DNA of 64,000 nucleotides from contig URSG01000003.1 in NCBI GenBank assembly GCA_900550565.1, positions 1-64,000 on the forward strand, read 5' to 3'. The notes beneath the pieces are model-generated. The model was not told the DNA's origin and did no database searches. It saw only the letters and a program-made list of their open reading frames with translations. Each line of letters starts with the position of its first letter. Position 1 is the first letter of the stretch. This document shows, one piece after another, positions 1-7,269 of the stretch. The position numbers and the translations under genes are program-made. The DNA is from an uncultured Rickettsiales bacterium. Lineage in GTDB: Bacteria; Pseudomonadota; Alphaproteobacteria; Rs-D84.

Positions 1-17
1 TAAACGTCGCCCCAGAC

Positions 18-32
18 CCCGCCAATGGCGGG
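18..32. terminator. Short GC hairpin at the window edge
   Basis: An inverted repeat CCCGCCA/TGGCGGG lies just beyond the stop of the minus-strand gene that ends at 38. No clear T-run follows on either strand, so it may be a weak terminator or the edge of a structure cut by the window start. Nothing else can be said about bases 1-37. Confidence 0.3.
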
Positions 33-37
33 ACGGT

Positions 38-415
38 TTATCTTACGTTTTGCAATGATTTCAAGAAAATAAATGCAGCTTTGTCTGTTGGGTTCATTGT
101 GGTTGGTGCCACGTGGGTTCCCTTGGACTGTTCCAGTTCGTGACGTCTGGAAACACATGCGCGAATAATGTTAAATACAGACTGTTGTTCGGGCGTTTTC
201 TGTGCCGCGACATTTTCGCGCCATTTAACACTGGCAACGGTTTGACCGTTCACGCTGACGTCATATTGACCATAATCATAGCCATTTGCCACAGAAATGA
301 TTTCTTTGCCGGCCCGGTTTGTGATGTTATACACATCTGTTCCATAGTGGGCTGTATGCACAACGTTGCTGGATTTGATTACTGCAACGATTTCGTTTTC
401 TAAAATTTTATTCAT
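38..415 (-). CDS. Hypothetical protein, 125 aa
   Basis: I do not recognise the family. The protein is soluble-looking, with no signal peptide or membrane segment, and has basic and polar stretches in its second half. It is supported as a real gene by its start region: AAGGATAC lies about five bases before the ATG, and upstream is a near-consensus promoter on the same strand (-35 TTGACA at 462-467, 16-bp spacer, -10 TATATT at 440-445). It is transcribed divergently from valS across about 150 bp, so it is probably monocistronic. Function unknown. Confidence 0.75.
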   Translation of the reverse strand: MNKILENEIVAVIKSSNVVHTAHYGTDVYNITNRAGKEIISVANGYDYGQYDVSVNGQTVASVKWRENVAAQKTPEQQSVFNIIRACVSRRHELEQSKGTHVAPTTMNPTDKAAFIFLKSLQNVR

Positions 416-439
416 AGTGTATCCTTTTTTTTTGCCTTG

Positions 440-526
440 AATATAACACGTAAATTTGTTTTGTCAAGTATTTGTGCGCTGATATTTTATATGTGTGCTT
501 GAATTTTCAAATTATTCTGATACGAT
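440..526. promoter_or_regulatory. Divergent promoters of the 125-aa gene and valS
   Basis: Minus strand: TTGACA (462-467), 16 bp, TATATT (440-445), firing toward the 125-aa gene. Plus strand: TTGAAT (499-504), 16 bp, TACGAT (521-526), firing toward valS. Both are sigma70-type hexamers read directly from the sequence; no operator-like palindrome was noticed between them. Confidence 0.6.
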
Positions 527-564
527 TTACAAGATAGTTTAAAAATAACCAAGAAGCACATAAA

Positions 565-2976
565 ATGAACATAGAACTGGGGAAAAACATAAACGCGCGT
601 GAAATTGAAACAAAAATCCAGGAATTTTGGGATAAAAATCATTTCTGGAACAATGATGTAAAATCGGACAAGCCGGCATTTTGCATTATGATGCCGCCAC
701 CAAATGTGACGGGCAACCTGCATATGGGGCATGCGCTGGATAACATTTTGACTGATATTGTTTGCCGTTATAAACGTATGTGCGGTTATGATGTTTTGTG
801 GCAGCCGGGAACCGACCACGCGTCAATCGCGACCCAGTTATTGGTGGAACGTGATTTGTCCAAGCGTGGAATCAATCCACGCACAAAAACCAAGCAAGAA
901 TTGCTGGACATCGCCTGGGCGTGGAAGGCGGACAAGGGCGGTCAGATTATGAAACAGTTGCACATATTGGGCGTGACGCCGGTGTGGGCGCGTGAACGCT
1001 TTACAATGGACGCTGGGCTGTCTGCGGCGGTAAATAAATTATTTGTTCAAATGTATAACCAGGGGCTGATTTATCGTGCGCGTCGCCTGGTCAACTGGTG
1101 CCCAAAGCAACAGACGTCTATTTCTGATTTAGAGGTAGAAGTTCGCGAAGAACACGGTAAATTCTATTATTTCAAATATCCGTTGCGCGATGGTGGATTT
1201 ATTGAAATTGCGACAACACGTCCCGAAACGCTGTTCGGCGACCAGGCGATTGCAATTCACCCAGATAATGAAAAATTAAAGCACTTGATTGGCAAGACGG
1301 CGATTATTCCGCTGACGAATATTGAAATTCCAGTTATTGCCGATGTGCACGCCGACCCGGACAAGGGAACTGGTGCGGTGAAAATCACACCTGCGCACGA
1401 CAAAGATGACTGGGCGGTTGGCCAGCGTCATAATTTGCCAGTTGTATGTGTTTTGACCAATGACGCTAAAATGGCAGACATTGATGTCGTGCCAGAAAAA
1501 TATCGTGGTATGGACCGCTTTGCCGCGCGCGCCGAAATCATCAAAGATTTAGACGCCGCCGGATTGATGATAAAAATTGACGACAAGATTATTCCGACGC
1601 CATATTCTGAACGCGGTAATGTTGTGATTGAATATATGGTTCGTGACGAGTGGTTTGTTGACGCCAAGAAATTGGCCGCGCCGGCAATTCGTGCCGTAGA
1701 AGAGGGCAAGGTTAAATTTATGCCTGAACATCGTTATAACCTGTTTATGGCGTGGATGCGCGATATTCACGAATGGTCTATTTCGCGTCAACTGTGGTGG
1801 GGACACCAGATTCCGGCCTGGTATGACGCAGACGGTAATATCTATGTTGCCGAAACCGAGGCAGACGCCATCGCACAATCAGGTGGACGTGAATTGACGC
1901 GTGACACATCGTGTTTGGATACGTGGTTCTCGTCCGGGCTGTGGCCGTTTTCTACGCTGGGGTGGCCGGAACAGACGCCAGAACTGAAAAAATATTATCC
2001 AACAGATTTGTTATACACGGCCGCAGATATTATATTCTTTTGGGTTGCGCGTATGCTGATGATGGGGATTTACGTGATGGGCGATGTTCCGTTCCACACG
2101 GTGAATTTCCACGGCCTGGTTCGCGATGCCAAGGGACAGAAAATGTCCAAGACCAAGGGCAACGGCACAGACCCATTGGCGGCTGTTGAAAAGTTTGGTG
2201 TTGACGCGTTGCGCTATTGGGTTGCAACGGCACCTATTGGAACAGACATCAGATACAGTGATGACGAGGTTAAGCGTGGGTCTAAATTACTGACCAAGTT
2301 GTGGAACGCGTCAAAATACACATTGATGAATCTGACGGATTTTGACCCAAAAACGGCGACGCCGGTGGCGGTCAAAGACCGTTATATAGAAGACCGCTGG
2401 GTTTTGGCGGAATTGAACAAAACAATCGCAGATGTCCGTCGCAATTTGGATAAATACGACAACTATAATTCACGCAGTGCGATTGACGCGTTCTTTTACG
2501 ATGTGTTCTGTGACCAGTATTTGGAATTCATCAAGGATCGTTTCTGGTCGCCGGAAAAATATGACGCAAATTCTAAATTGTCGGCCCAGTGGACATTGTT
2601 CCAGGTCTTGCGTGCGATTATCGGATTGTATGCGCCGTTTATCCCGTTCCTGACCGAAGAATTGTGGCAGAAAATCTATCAAGATTACGAAGGGGGCGAA
2701 ACCCTGCACCTGACGGCGTATCCAGCGGTGGACGATGCGCGCGATACCGATGTTCGTGATATGCAAATTGCGCTGGATATATTGCGGACGGTTCGCGGTC
2801 TGCGCACAGAACGCAAGGTTGGCAATGGCGCAAAACTGGAAACACTGACGATTCCGGCGACGACGCCTGTGGCGTTGCACGGGGTGATAAAGTCTGCGGC
2901 GCGTGCAAATCAAATCGTGTTGGGCGATGATGTTGATTTTGTCGTTGCGCCCCAGTGTAATACCACCCAAGGATAA
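565..2976 (+). CDS. valS: Valine-tRNA ligase (ValRS), short form
   Basis: This class I aminoacyl-tRNA synthetase charges tRNA-Val in the cytoplasm. The HIGH-type motif is HMGH (about residues 53-56, within PPPNVTGNLHMGH). The editing domain shows ATTRPETLFGD near residue 220, and the KMSKS motif appears as KMSKT near residue 525. At 803 aa it is shorter than typical bacterial ValRS (roughly 880-950 aa). The protein stops soon after the anticodon-binding domain, so the C-terminal coiled-coil tRNA-binding arm appears to be missing. The upstream ribosome-binding site is weak (AAGAAG). The thioesterase gene follows after 5 bp, suggesting cotranscription. Confidence 0.97.
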   Translation: MNIELGKNINAREIETKIQEFWDKNHFWNNDVKSDKPAFCIMMPPPNVTGNLHMGHALDNILTDIVCRYKRMCGYDVLWQPGTDHASIATQLLVERDLSKRGINPRTKTKQELLDIAWAWKADKGGQIMKQLHILGVTPVWARERFTMDAGLSAAVNKLFVQMYNQGLIYRARRLVNWCPKQQTSISDLEVEVREEHGKFYYFKYPLRDGGFIEIATTRPETLFGDQAIAIHPDNEKLKHLIGKTAIIPLTNIEIPVIADVHADPDKGTGAVKITPAHDKDDWAVGQRHNLPVVCVLTNDAKMADIDVVPEKYRGMDRFAARAEIIKDLDAAGLMIKIDDKIIPTPYSERGNVVIEYMVRDEWFVDAKKLAAPAIRAVEEGKVKFMPEHRYNLFMAWMRDIHEWSISRQLWWGHQIPAWYDADGNIYVAETEADAIAQSGGRELTRDTSCLDTWFSSGLWPFSTLGWPEQTPELKKYYPTDLLYTAADIIFFWVARMLMMGIYVMGDVPFHTVNFHGLVRDAKGQKMSKTKGNGTDPLAAVEKFGVDALRYWVATAPIGTDIRYSDDEVKRGSKLLTKLWNASKYTLMNLTDFDPKTATPVAVKDRYIEDRWVLAELNKTIADVRRNLDKYDNYNSRSAIDAFFYDVFCDQYLEFIKDRFWSPEKYDANSKLSAQWTLFQVLRAIIGLYAPFIPFLTEELWQKIYQDYEGGETLHLTAYPAVDDARDTDVRDMQIALDILRTVRGLRTERKVGNGAKLETLTIPATTPVALHGVIKSAARANQIVLGDDVDFVVAPQCNTTQG

Positions 2977-2981
2977 TAGTT

Positions 2982-3707
2982 ATGGTTGACAAGTTTGTTT
3001 CACGGCGTGTATTGCAAGCGTATCAGTGTGACCGGTATGGATATGTCCGGCCACTGATTTTAATGAACGAATTGCAAAGTTGTGCAGACAGCCACGCTGA
3101 ACAGTTGGGGTGTGGTCGCACGTTCTTGACCGAACAGAATATGGCGTGGGTGGTGACGCATTACCTGGTTGATATTATGGAATTGCCACGCGAAGGCGAA
3201 GAATTGACGATTACAACGTGGCCATCTGTCAAAGAATTATTGCGTGCCACACGTGATTTTGAAATTCGTGGCGCAGACGGTCGTCTGATGGTGCGTGCAA
3301 CGTCCCAGTGGGTTTTAATTGATATGACGGCGCGTCGCCCGGTGCGATTGGACGATGCAGTTCCTAAATTGGTTGAAAATGGGGCGCGTGCCTGGGACCG
3401 TATATTTTGCAAGTTCCCAGATTTCGTTCCTGAAAAAACACACGTGTTCAAATGTCGGTTTGACGATATTGATGTGAATCAGCATATAAATAACGCGGTC
3501 TATGCGGTCTGGGCAACGGAAAGTGTTGGATACGCATTTCGCAATGCGCACAAATTGCGTTGTATTGAATTGAATTTCAAAAAAGAAATCAACCCAGACA
3601 CGCCCCAGGTTGAAATTGACGTTGCGATTGACGGCGACGTTTCGCGTCATCGTATTCGCACAGGCGACACAGAACACGCGTCGGTTGTATGCACCTGGTC
3701 AGAATAA
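2982..3707 (+). CDS. Acyl-ACP thioesterase (FatA/FatB-like)
   Basis: This 241-aa protein has two hot-dog folds and probably releases fatty acids from acyl-ACP in the cytoplasm. The N-terminal half carries a hot-dog start (SRRVLQAYQCDRYG) and the segment around residues 60-120 matches the acyl-ACP thioesterase family (TTWPSVKELLRATRDFEI). The second fold contains DDIDVNQHINNAVYAVW near residues 160-175, with the Asn/His pair expected at the active site of plant-type and bacterial acyl-ACP thioesterases. AAGGATAATAGTT precedes the ATG. It follows valS closely and ends at a strong terminator. Chain-length specificity cannot be read from sequence alone. Confidence 0.88.
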   Translation: MVDKFVSRRVLQAYQCDRYGYVRPLILMNELQSCADSHAEQLGCGRTFLTEQNMAWVVTHYLVDIMELPREGEELTITTWPSVKELLRATRDFEIRGADGRLMVRATSQWVLIDMTARRPVRLDDAVPKLVENGARAWDRIFCKFPDFVPEKTHVFKCRFDDIDVNQHINNAVYAVWATESVGYAFRNAHKLRCIELNFKKEINPDTPQVEIDVAIDGDVSRHRIRTGDTEHASVVCTWSE

Positions 3708-3734
3708 AAAACCGCCCCACCGGGCGGTTTTTTT
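3707..3734 (+). terminator. Rho-independent terminator of the valS-thioesterase unit
   Basis: Stem AAACCGCCC / GGGCGGTTT with a four-base loop, followed by seven T. The T-tract runs straight into the AGTGANNN array. Confidence 0.9.
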
Positions 3735-3876
3735 AGTGACAAAGTGAGAAAGTGACAAAGTGAGAGAGTGATAAAGTGACAAAGTGACAGAGTGAGAAAG
3801 TGACAAAGTTTTTTATTCTAAAACTAAATCACTATATCACTGTATCACTTCATCACTGTATCACTTCCTCACTATA
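3735..3876. repeat. Paired AGTGANNN octamer arrays (inverted), locus 1
   Basis: From 3735 to 3809 there are nine consecutive 8-bp units AGTGANNN plus a partial tenth (variants end CAA, GAA, GAG, TAA, CAG). After a 19-bp AT-rich spacer, six units of the reverse complement family TCACTNNN run from 3829 to 3876. Each array therefore begins immediately after the terminator of one of the two convergent genes when read on that gene's own strand. The arms could fold into an imperfect cruciform or RNA hairpin. The unit is 8 bp throughout with no unique spacers, so this is not a CRISPR array. Similar elements occur at 53936-53959 and 58259-58371. Confidence 0.9.
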
Positions 3877-3902
3877 AAACCGCCCCTGGGGGCGGTTTTT
3901 TA
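3876..3902 (-). terminator. Terminator of the 608/252-aa operon
   Basis: Stem AAACCGCCC / GGGCGGTTT in A/T-flanked context, with T-tracts on both strands. It overlaps the stop codon of the minus-strand gene ending at 3900. Confidence 0.85.
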
Positions 3903-4658
3903 TTTGTCTTTATCGTCTGGTTTGTTTTTATTATTTAACGCCTCGGTGCGTTGAATTACGGCAATGTTTAACGCGTATGCACAGTTGTTCACAGCGTCGC
4001 GTCTTGCCGTCAGATTTACGCATTGTGCCGGTTTCGTAATTTTTCCCGTTTTGGTGTCAGTTTCCGCGGCGCCGAACGAAACGGCAAAAACCAAATCCTT
4101 GTCCAGTTGGCGTTTTGCTTCGCCAATTTGATTTGATGACACCGCGTTCAAGACCAGGCGAATATTATTCTGGATACATTCCAGACCGGTCTGGGTGCTG
4201 GTTTTCAACATACAATTTTCCGCGCCAGACAATATAATATTTCGGTCACTGGATTTAAACGCCCCCCCAGATGACGATGTGCTTTCTTCTTCGTCGCTGG
4301 CACCGGCGGCTTTAAGTTTTGTGGTCAAAACGGCCTTTTCCAGTTGGGTTTTAAAACGGCGAAGTGTTGCGTCCAGATAGTCGTATTGTTTTTTCATCTG
4401 TTGCGTCATAACCGTCGTTTTTAACGCGACGGTGTCACGCATCAGTTGTTTGTCGGCCTCGTCATCAGGGTTTTTTGTGCTGCCGATATTATACGCGTGC
4501 GTGCTGCACAGGGCCAATTCAGCGACAATGCGGTCATTCTTTTCGTCGTCGCAACCATCAGATGCGGCAAATGCCGGCAAAATAAGCGCAGTGACAATGG
4601 CCGTCACGCCCAGAAAACTTTTTATACCGTCAAAGATGTTTTTATTTAGTTTTTCCAT
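3900..4658 (-). CDS. Exported hypothetical protein, 252 aa
   Basis: I do not recognise the family. Residues 10-32 form a hydrophobic segment ending in an AFA-A type cleavage site, so it is probably Sec-exported. The mature part is mostly helical and polar, with Cys near residues 36, 51, 148 and 160 and at two C-terminal sites, and a low-complexity stretch (EEESTSSSGG) near residue 123. It could be a periplasmic partner of the upstream 608-aa protein: the two genes overlap by 17 bp on the minus strand, which suggests translational coupling. No catalytic motif is visible. Confidence 0.8.
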   Translation of the reverse strand: MEKLNKNIFDGIKSFLGVTAIVTALILPAFAASDGCDDEKNDRIVAELALCSTHAYNIGSTKNPDDEADKQLMRDTVALKTTVMTQQMKKQYDYLDATLRRFKTQLEKAVLTTKLKAAGASDEEESTSSSGGAFKSSDRNIILSGAENCMLKTSTQTGLECIQNNIRLVLNAVSSNQIGEAKRQLDKDLVFAVSFGAAETDTKTGKITKPAQCVNLTARRDAVNNCAYALNIAVIQRTEALNNKNKPDDKDK

Positions 4659-6468
4659 TTAAGAAAGTTTTTGTTTCTACTGGTTCCAGAGATGGAACAA
4701 AATTAAACTTGCACCCCGTCTTTTCGTTAAACTCTTGACCCAAGCACTGACATTTACCAGGCCAATACCAGGTGCCACCGGTGGTTTGGCATAATTTGCA
4801 TTTTTCTGAACCATTACAATTAAGTGTCAGCCACGCATTAGAAAAATCAGATGCTTTTATAATAGCGTCAATTTCTGTGGTTTCACCAGATGTGACCCCA
4901 GGGTTTTCGTTCCATTTGGCCAATAAATCGGCGTCTGTGGTGCATATTTTAGATGGTAATTTTTTCAGATTGGCCGATTTTTGCAGGTCAACCAACGTGT
5001 CTGCGTTCACGGCGCAATATTTTACCCCGTCTGGGTCTGGTTTTGTATTGCTGCGCAGACGGCTGGAACCATACACAGATGGCGCGTCCTGTTCAATAAT
5101 GCGTTGCAGTGTTTCAATATCAATAGATGCCTGTTTTTTGCGGTTGCGGAACAGGGCAGACGTGTCCAATGCCTCGGACGCACAGCCAATGCGAACCTGG
5201 GCGTTTTCAAAACCTTCGTCTGGATACAGCCAGTTATACTGAACCTCGTCATTGCTGGTCAACATTTGAATCAGTTGGCAACCACCATCAGACATCGGAA
5301 CAACCTGGCCGACCTTGCATTTTGCGCCACCGCGGACAGTTGCCTTAGCCTCGCTTTCGGGTGTTGAAATGCCGTTTATGCAATTCTTGTTGGTATAGTG
5401 CATAACCTGGTCTTGGGTGCACAGGTATTTTGCCCACGCGTTGCATGTTCCGTTCAACATCATATAAATATCGGTAATGTCAACGCCAACCGATTGCGCC
5501 ATTATCAATGCGTCATACAATTCGTCCAGCACGGCGTTATATGGTTCAAAGAAATTCATTGCGCGCTGTTTAAACGTCTTGACCCGCTTTGGCCCGGCGC
5601 AATTATTACCAGACGTGTCGCAACCGGCGTATTCAAACGTGTCGTTCATTGCGGCCTTTAACGCCTTTAACTGGGTCTGGGCGTTTTCAATCTTGGACAT
5701 AATTTGCCCGGTTATTTGGTCGCGTGCCAATAAATCCGCAGATAAACCGGATTTCGCGGCGATTTTTTGTGCCGTGGTCAGGCCATCTGTAATTGTTTGT
5801 GAATCTGTGTCAGTGGCGTCGTCATCGGTCGCAGGCGTAGATGTCGGCGTGTCATTTGTTGTGACCGGGTCAGGTGCTGCGTCTGCACCTGCTGCCTTGG
5901 TGGCTGTCATCTCTTGCTGTTTGGCCAATGCATCGCGCAATGTGTTTGCCGTTTCGGCGTTTTGACGTTCCATAGATGCCTGCATTTCCTGCATTTGTGC
6001 CTGCATCTGTTCAAGTTGTTCGTTGGTTTGCTGGGCTGCTGCCTGGGCCGCGGCAGTTTGGGCGGCGGCCGCCTGGGCATTGGCGCGCGCAGTTGATGAC
6101 GCGACCAGTTGCGCCGAAATATATTCAACCAATTCGTCGCCATACTGTTTACACGTGGCGTTTGATTGCACACAGCCCGATACAATCGGATTTGCGATTT
6201 CCATTGTGGTGCAACCACCCGATGCACACTTTGGCTGGGCGCAACGTAAAATCAGCGCATTACAGTTGCCGAAATCAGCGCGCGGCGCAGACGTGTTTGC
6301 CTGGCCCCGTGTGTTCATCATAGTGTTCCAGGTGTTATTATTCATCGCGCCCGATGCGCCGTTGAACGCGGTCAGATTACTGCCAGCGGTTGTTGCAACG
6401 GCGGCCGTCGCCGGGGTCACAGACACCAGCGTCAACGCCACAACCAAAAATTTTGATATGGATTTCAT
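4642..6468 (-). CDS. Exported Cys-motif coiled-coil protein, 608 aa
   Basis: Family not recognised. It has a signal peptide (residues 1-23, ending TPATAA). Two CX6C motifs follow (Cys 69/76 and 99/106). An Ala/Gln-rich coiled coil spans roughly 115-195 (QQTNEQLEQMQAQMQEMQ), then an Asp/Thr-rich linker near 200-230, and a C-terminal half with many Cys including CKLCQTTGG...CQC near residue 565. This suggests a periplasmic or surface protein stabilised by disulphides. A sigma70-like promoter (TTGCAG, 18 bp, TAGAAT) lies upstream on the minus strand. The same CX6C spacing recurs in the 816-aa protein at 55780-58230. Confidence 0.82.
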   Translation of the reverse strand: MKSISKFLVVALTLVSVTPATAAVATTAGSNLTAFNGASGAMNNNTWNTMMNTRGQANTSAPRADFGNCNALILRCAQPKCASGGCTTMEIANPIVSGCVQSNATCKQYGDELVEYISAQLVASSTARANAQAAAAQTAAAQAAAQQTNEQLEQMQAQMQEMQASMERQNAETANTLRDALAKQQEMTATKAAGADAAPDPVTTNDTPTSTPATDDDATDTDSQTITDGLTTAQKIAAKSGLSADLLARDQITGQIMSKIENAQTQLKALKAAMNDTFEYAGCDTSGNNCAGPKRVKTFKQRAMNFFEPYNAVLDELYDALIMAQSVGVDITDIYMMLNGTCNAWAKYLCTQDQVMHYTNKNCINGISTPESEAKATVRGGAKCKVGQVVPMSDGGCQLIQMLTSNDEVQYNWLYPDEGFENAQVRIGCASEALDTSALFRNRKKQASIDIETLQRIIEQDAPSVYGSSRLRSNTKPDPDGVKYCAVNADTLVDLQKSANLKKLPSKICTTDADLLAKWNENPGVTSGETTEIDAIIKASDFSNAWLTLNCNGSEKCKLCQTTGGTWYWPGKCQCLGQEFNEKTGCKFNFVPSLEPVETKTFLNGKTK

Positions 6469-6534
6469 ATTCTCTCTGTTGCGATAATTCTATCACAAAA
6501 CCACACGCACTGCAAAATAAAAATACCCGTTTTG

Positions 6535-6575
6535 GGTATTTTCAGATATAAAAAAACCGCCAATCGGCGGAATTT
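6535..6575 (-). terminator. Terminator of rpmH
   Basis: Hairpin CCGCC-GATT-GGCGG followed on the minus strand by seven T. A second inverted repeat (ATACCC/GGGTAT) lies just beyond, at about 6520-6541. Confidence 0.8.
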
Positions 6576-6728
6576 TTAATTAGCGGCAGTCACGGCCAAG
6601 CGTTTGCGCCCCGCCGCGCGACGACGATTCAATACATCGCGACCGCCCTTGGTTGCCATTCTTTCACGAAAGCCGTGCGTGCGCACGCGACGTGTTTTTG
6701 ACGGTTGATAAGTTCTTTTAGTTGCCAT
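6576..6728 (-). CDS. rpmH: 50S ribosomal protein L34
   Basis: A 50-codon reading frame, easily missed because of its size. The translation shows the L34 signature: a KRTYQPS start, [17 protein letters not shown] in the middle, and an Arg/Lys-rich end ([10 protein letters not shown]). L34 sits in the large subunit and binds 23S rRNA. In most bacteria rpmH is followed by rnpA and yidC; here it ends at its own terminator and yidC lies about 25 kb away next to lspA. AAGGAT lies a few bases before the ATG. Confidence 0.96.
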   Translation of the reverse strand: MATKRTYQPSKTRRVRTHGFRERMATKGGRDVLNRRRAAGRKRLAVTAAN

Positions 6729-6784
6729 AATTAAATCCTTTTGCGCGTCTATTTAACCACAGGTTTTTATAAAACGCAACCTTT

Positions 6785-6880
6785 TTATTTAGATTTTACC
6801 AATCCCAGTTTTTTCAGCCCTTCTAGCATCAGGTAATAACTGAACAATAATGCGAATAACCGCCAAAATGGTAAAAACAT
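6785..6880 (-). CDS. Possible 31-aa membrane peptide
   Basis: A short open frame between the 86-aa gene and rpmH on the same strand. It starts MFLPFWRLFALLFSYYLML and ends with a basic tail (KKLGLVKSK), which resembles a single-pass small membrane protein with a cytoplasmic basic end. AGGAC lies about five bases before the ATG. Gene density here leaves about 160 bp otherwise unexplained. No homology is claimed; it may be non-coding. Confidence 0.4.
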   Translation of the reverse strand: MFLPFWRLFALLFSYYLMLEGLKKLGLVKSK

Positions 6881-6889
6881 CGTTTTGTC

Positions 6890-7150
6890 CTATTTTGTTT
6901 TCTGAAATTTATCGCAGGCGCACTTTTTAATATTTTGCATTTTAATGCGAGCCGCGGCAGCGGCGCGCAATGCACGCAATATCAGTTTCGTGTTTGCACG
7001 AATCAGGCGAACCTGGAATTTGGTAAAGCTGTCGGTCTGGCCATAGGTGTCCAACACTTGGTCATAGGTTTTCAACAGTTGGTCATAGGTGTCCAACAGT
7101 TTGTTCATTTCGTCCTGGGCATCAATAAAAGTTTTTTCTTGTTTCATCAT
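6890..7150 (-). CDS. Small coiled-coil protein with internal repeats, 86 aa
   Basis: Family not recognised. Residues 17-40 contain three near-copies of an eight-residue unit (LLDTYDQ, LLKTYDQ, VLDTYGQ) coded by a 24-bp repeat, then a basic Ala-rich helix and a Lys-rich end with two Cys. It is soluble and probably helical. The promoter on the minus strand is TTGACA (7183-7188), 16 bp, TAGAAT (7161-7166); only ten bases separate the -10 box from the first of two adjacent ATG codons. No Shine-Dalgarno is seen, so the leader is very short or absent. Confidence 0.7.
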   Translation of the reverse strand: MMKQEKTFIDAQDEMNKLLDTYDQLLKTYDQVLDTYGQTDSFTKFQVRLIRANTKLILRALRAAAAARIKMQNIKKCACDKFQKTK

Positions 7151-7209
7151 AGTAAGGACTATTCTATTACGAAAAAAACTTTTGTCAATCTTTTTTTTGT
7201 CGTTATGTC

Positions 7210-7239
7210 TTGACCCTTGGGCTAAAAATTTGCTATTGT
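7210..7239 (+). promoter_or_regulatory. gyrA promoter
   Basis: TTGACC at 7210-7215 and TATTGT at 7234-7239 with an 18-bp spacer, about 30 bp upstream of the gyrA start. An AGGGGAAAG ribosome-binding region follows. Confidence 0.6.
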
Positions 7240-7269
7240 TGCAGTGTCAAATATAGGGGAAAGCAAAGT

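Noticed and set aside
113..403. Plus-strand frame opposite the 125-aa gene
   Set aside because: No ribosome-binding site or promoter; the minus-strand frame has both.
3735..3876. CRISPR array
   Set aside because: The period is 8 bp with a shared AGTGA core and no unique 25-40-bp spacers; no cas genes nearby. The same holds at 58259-58371.
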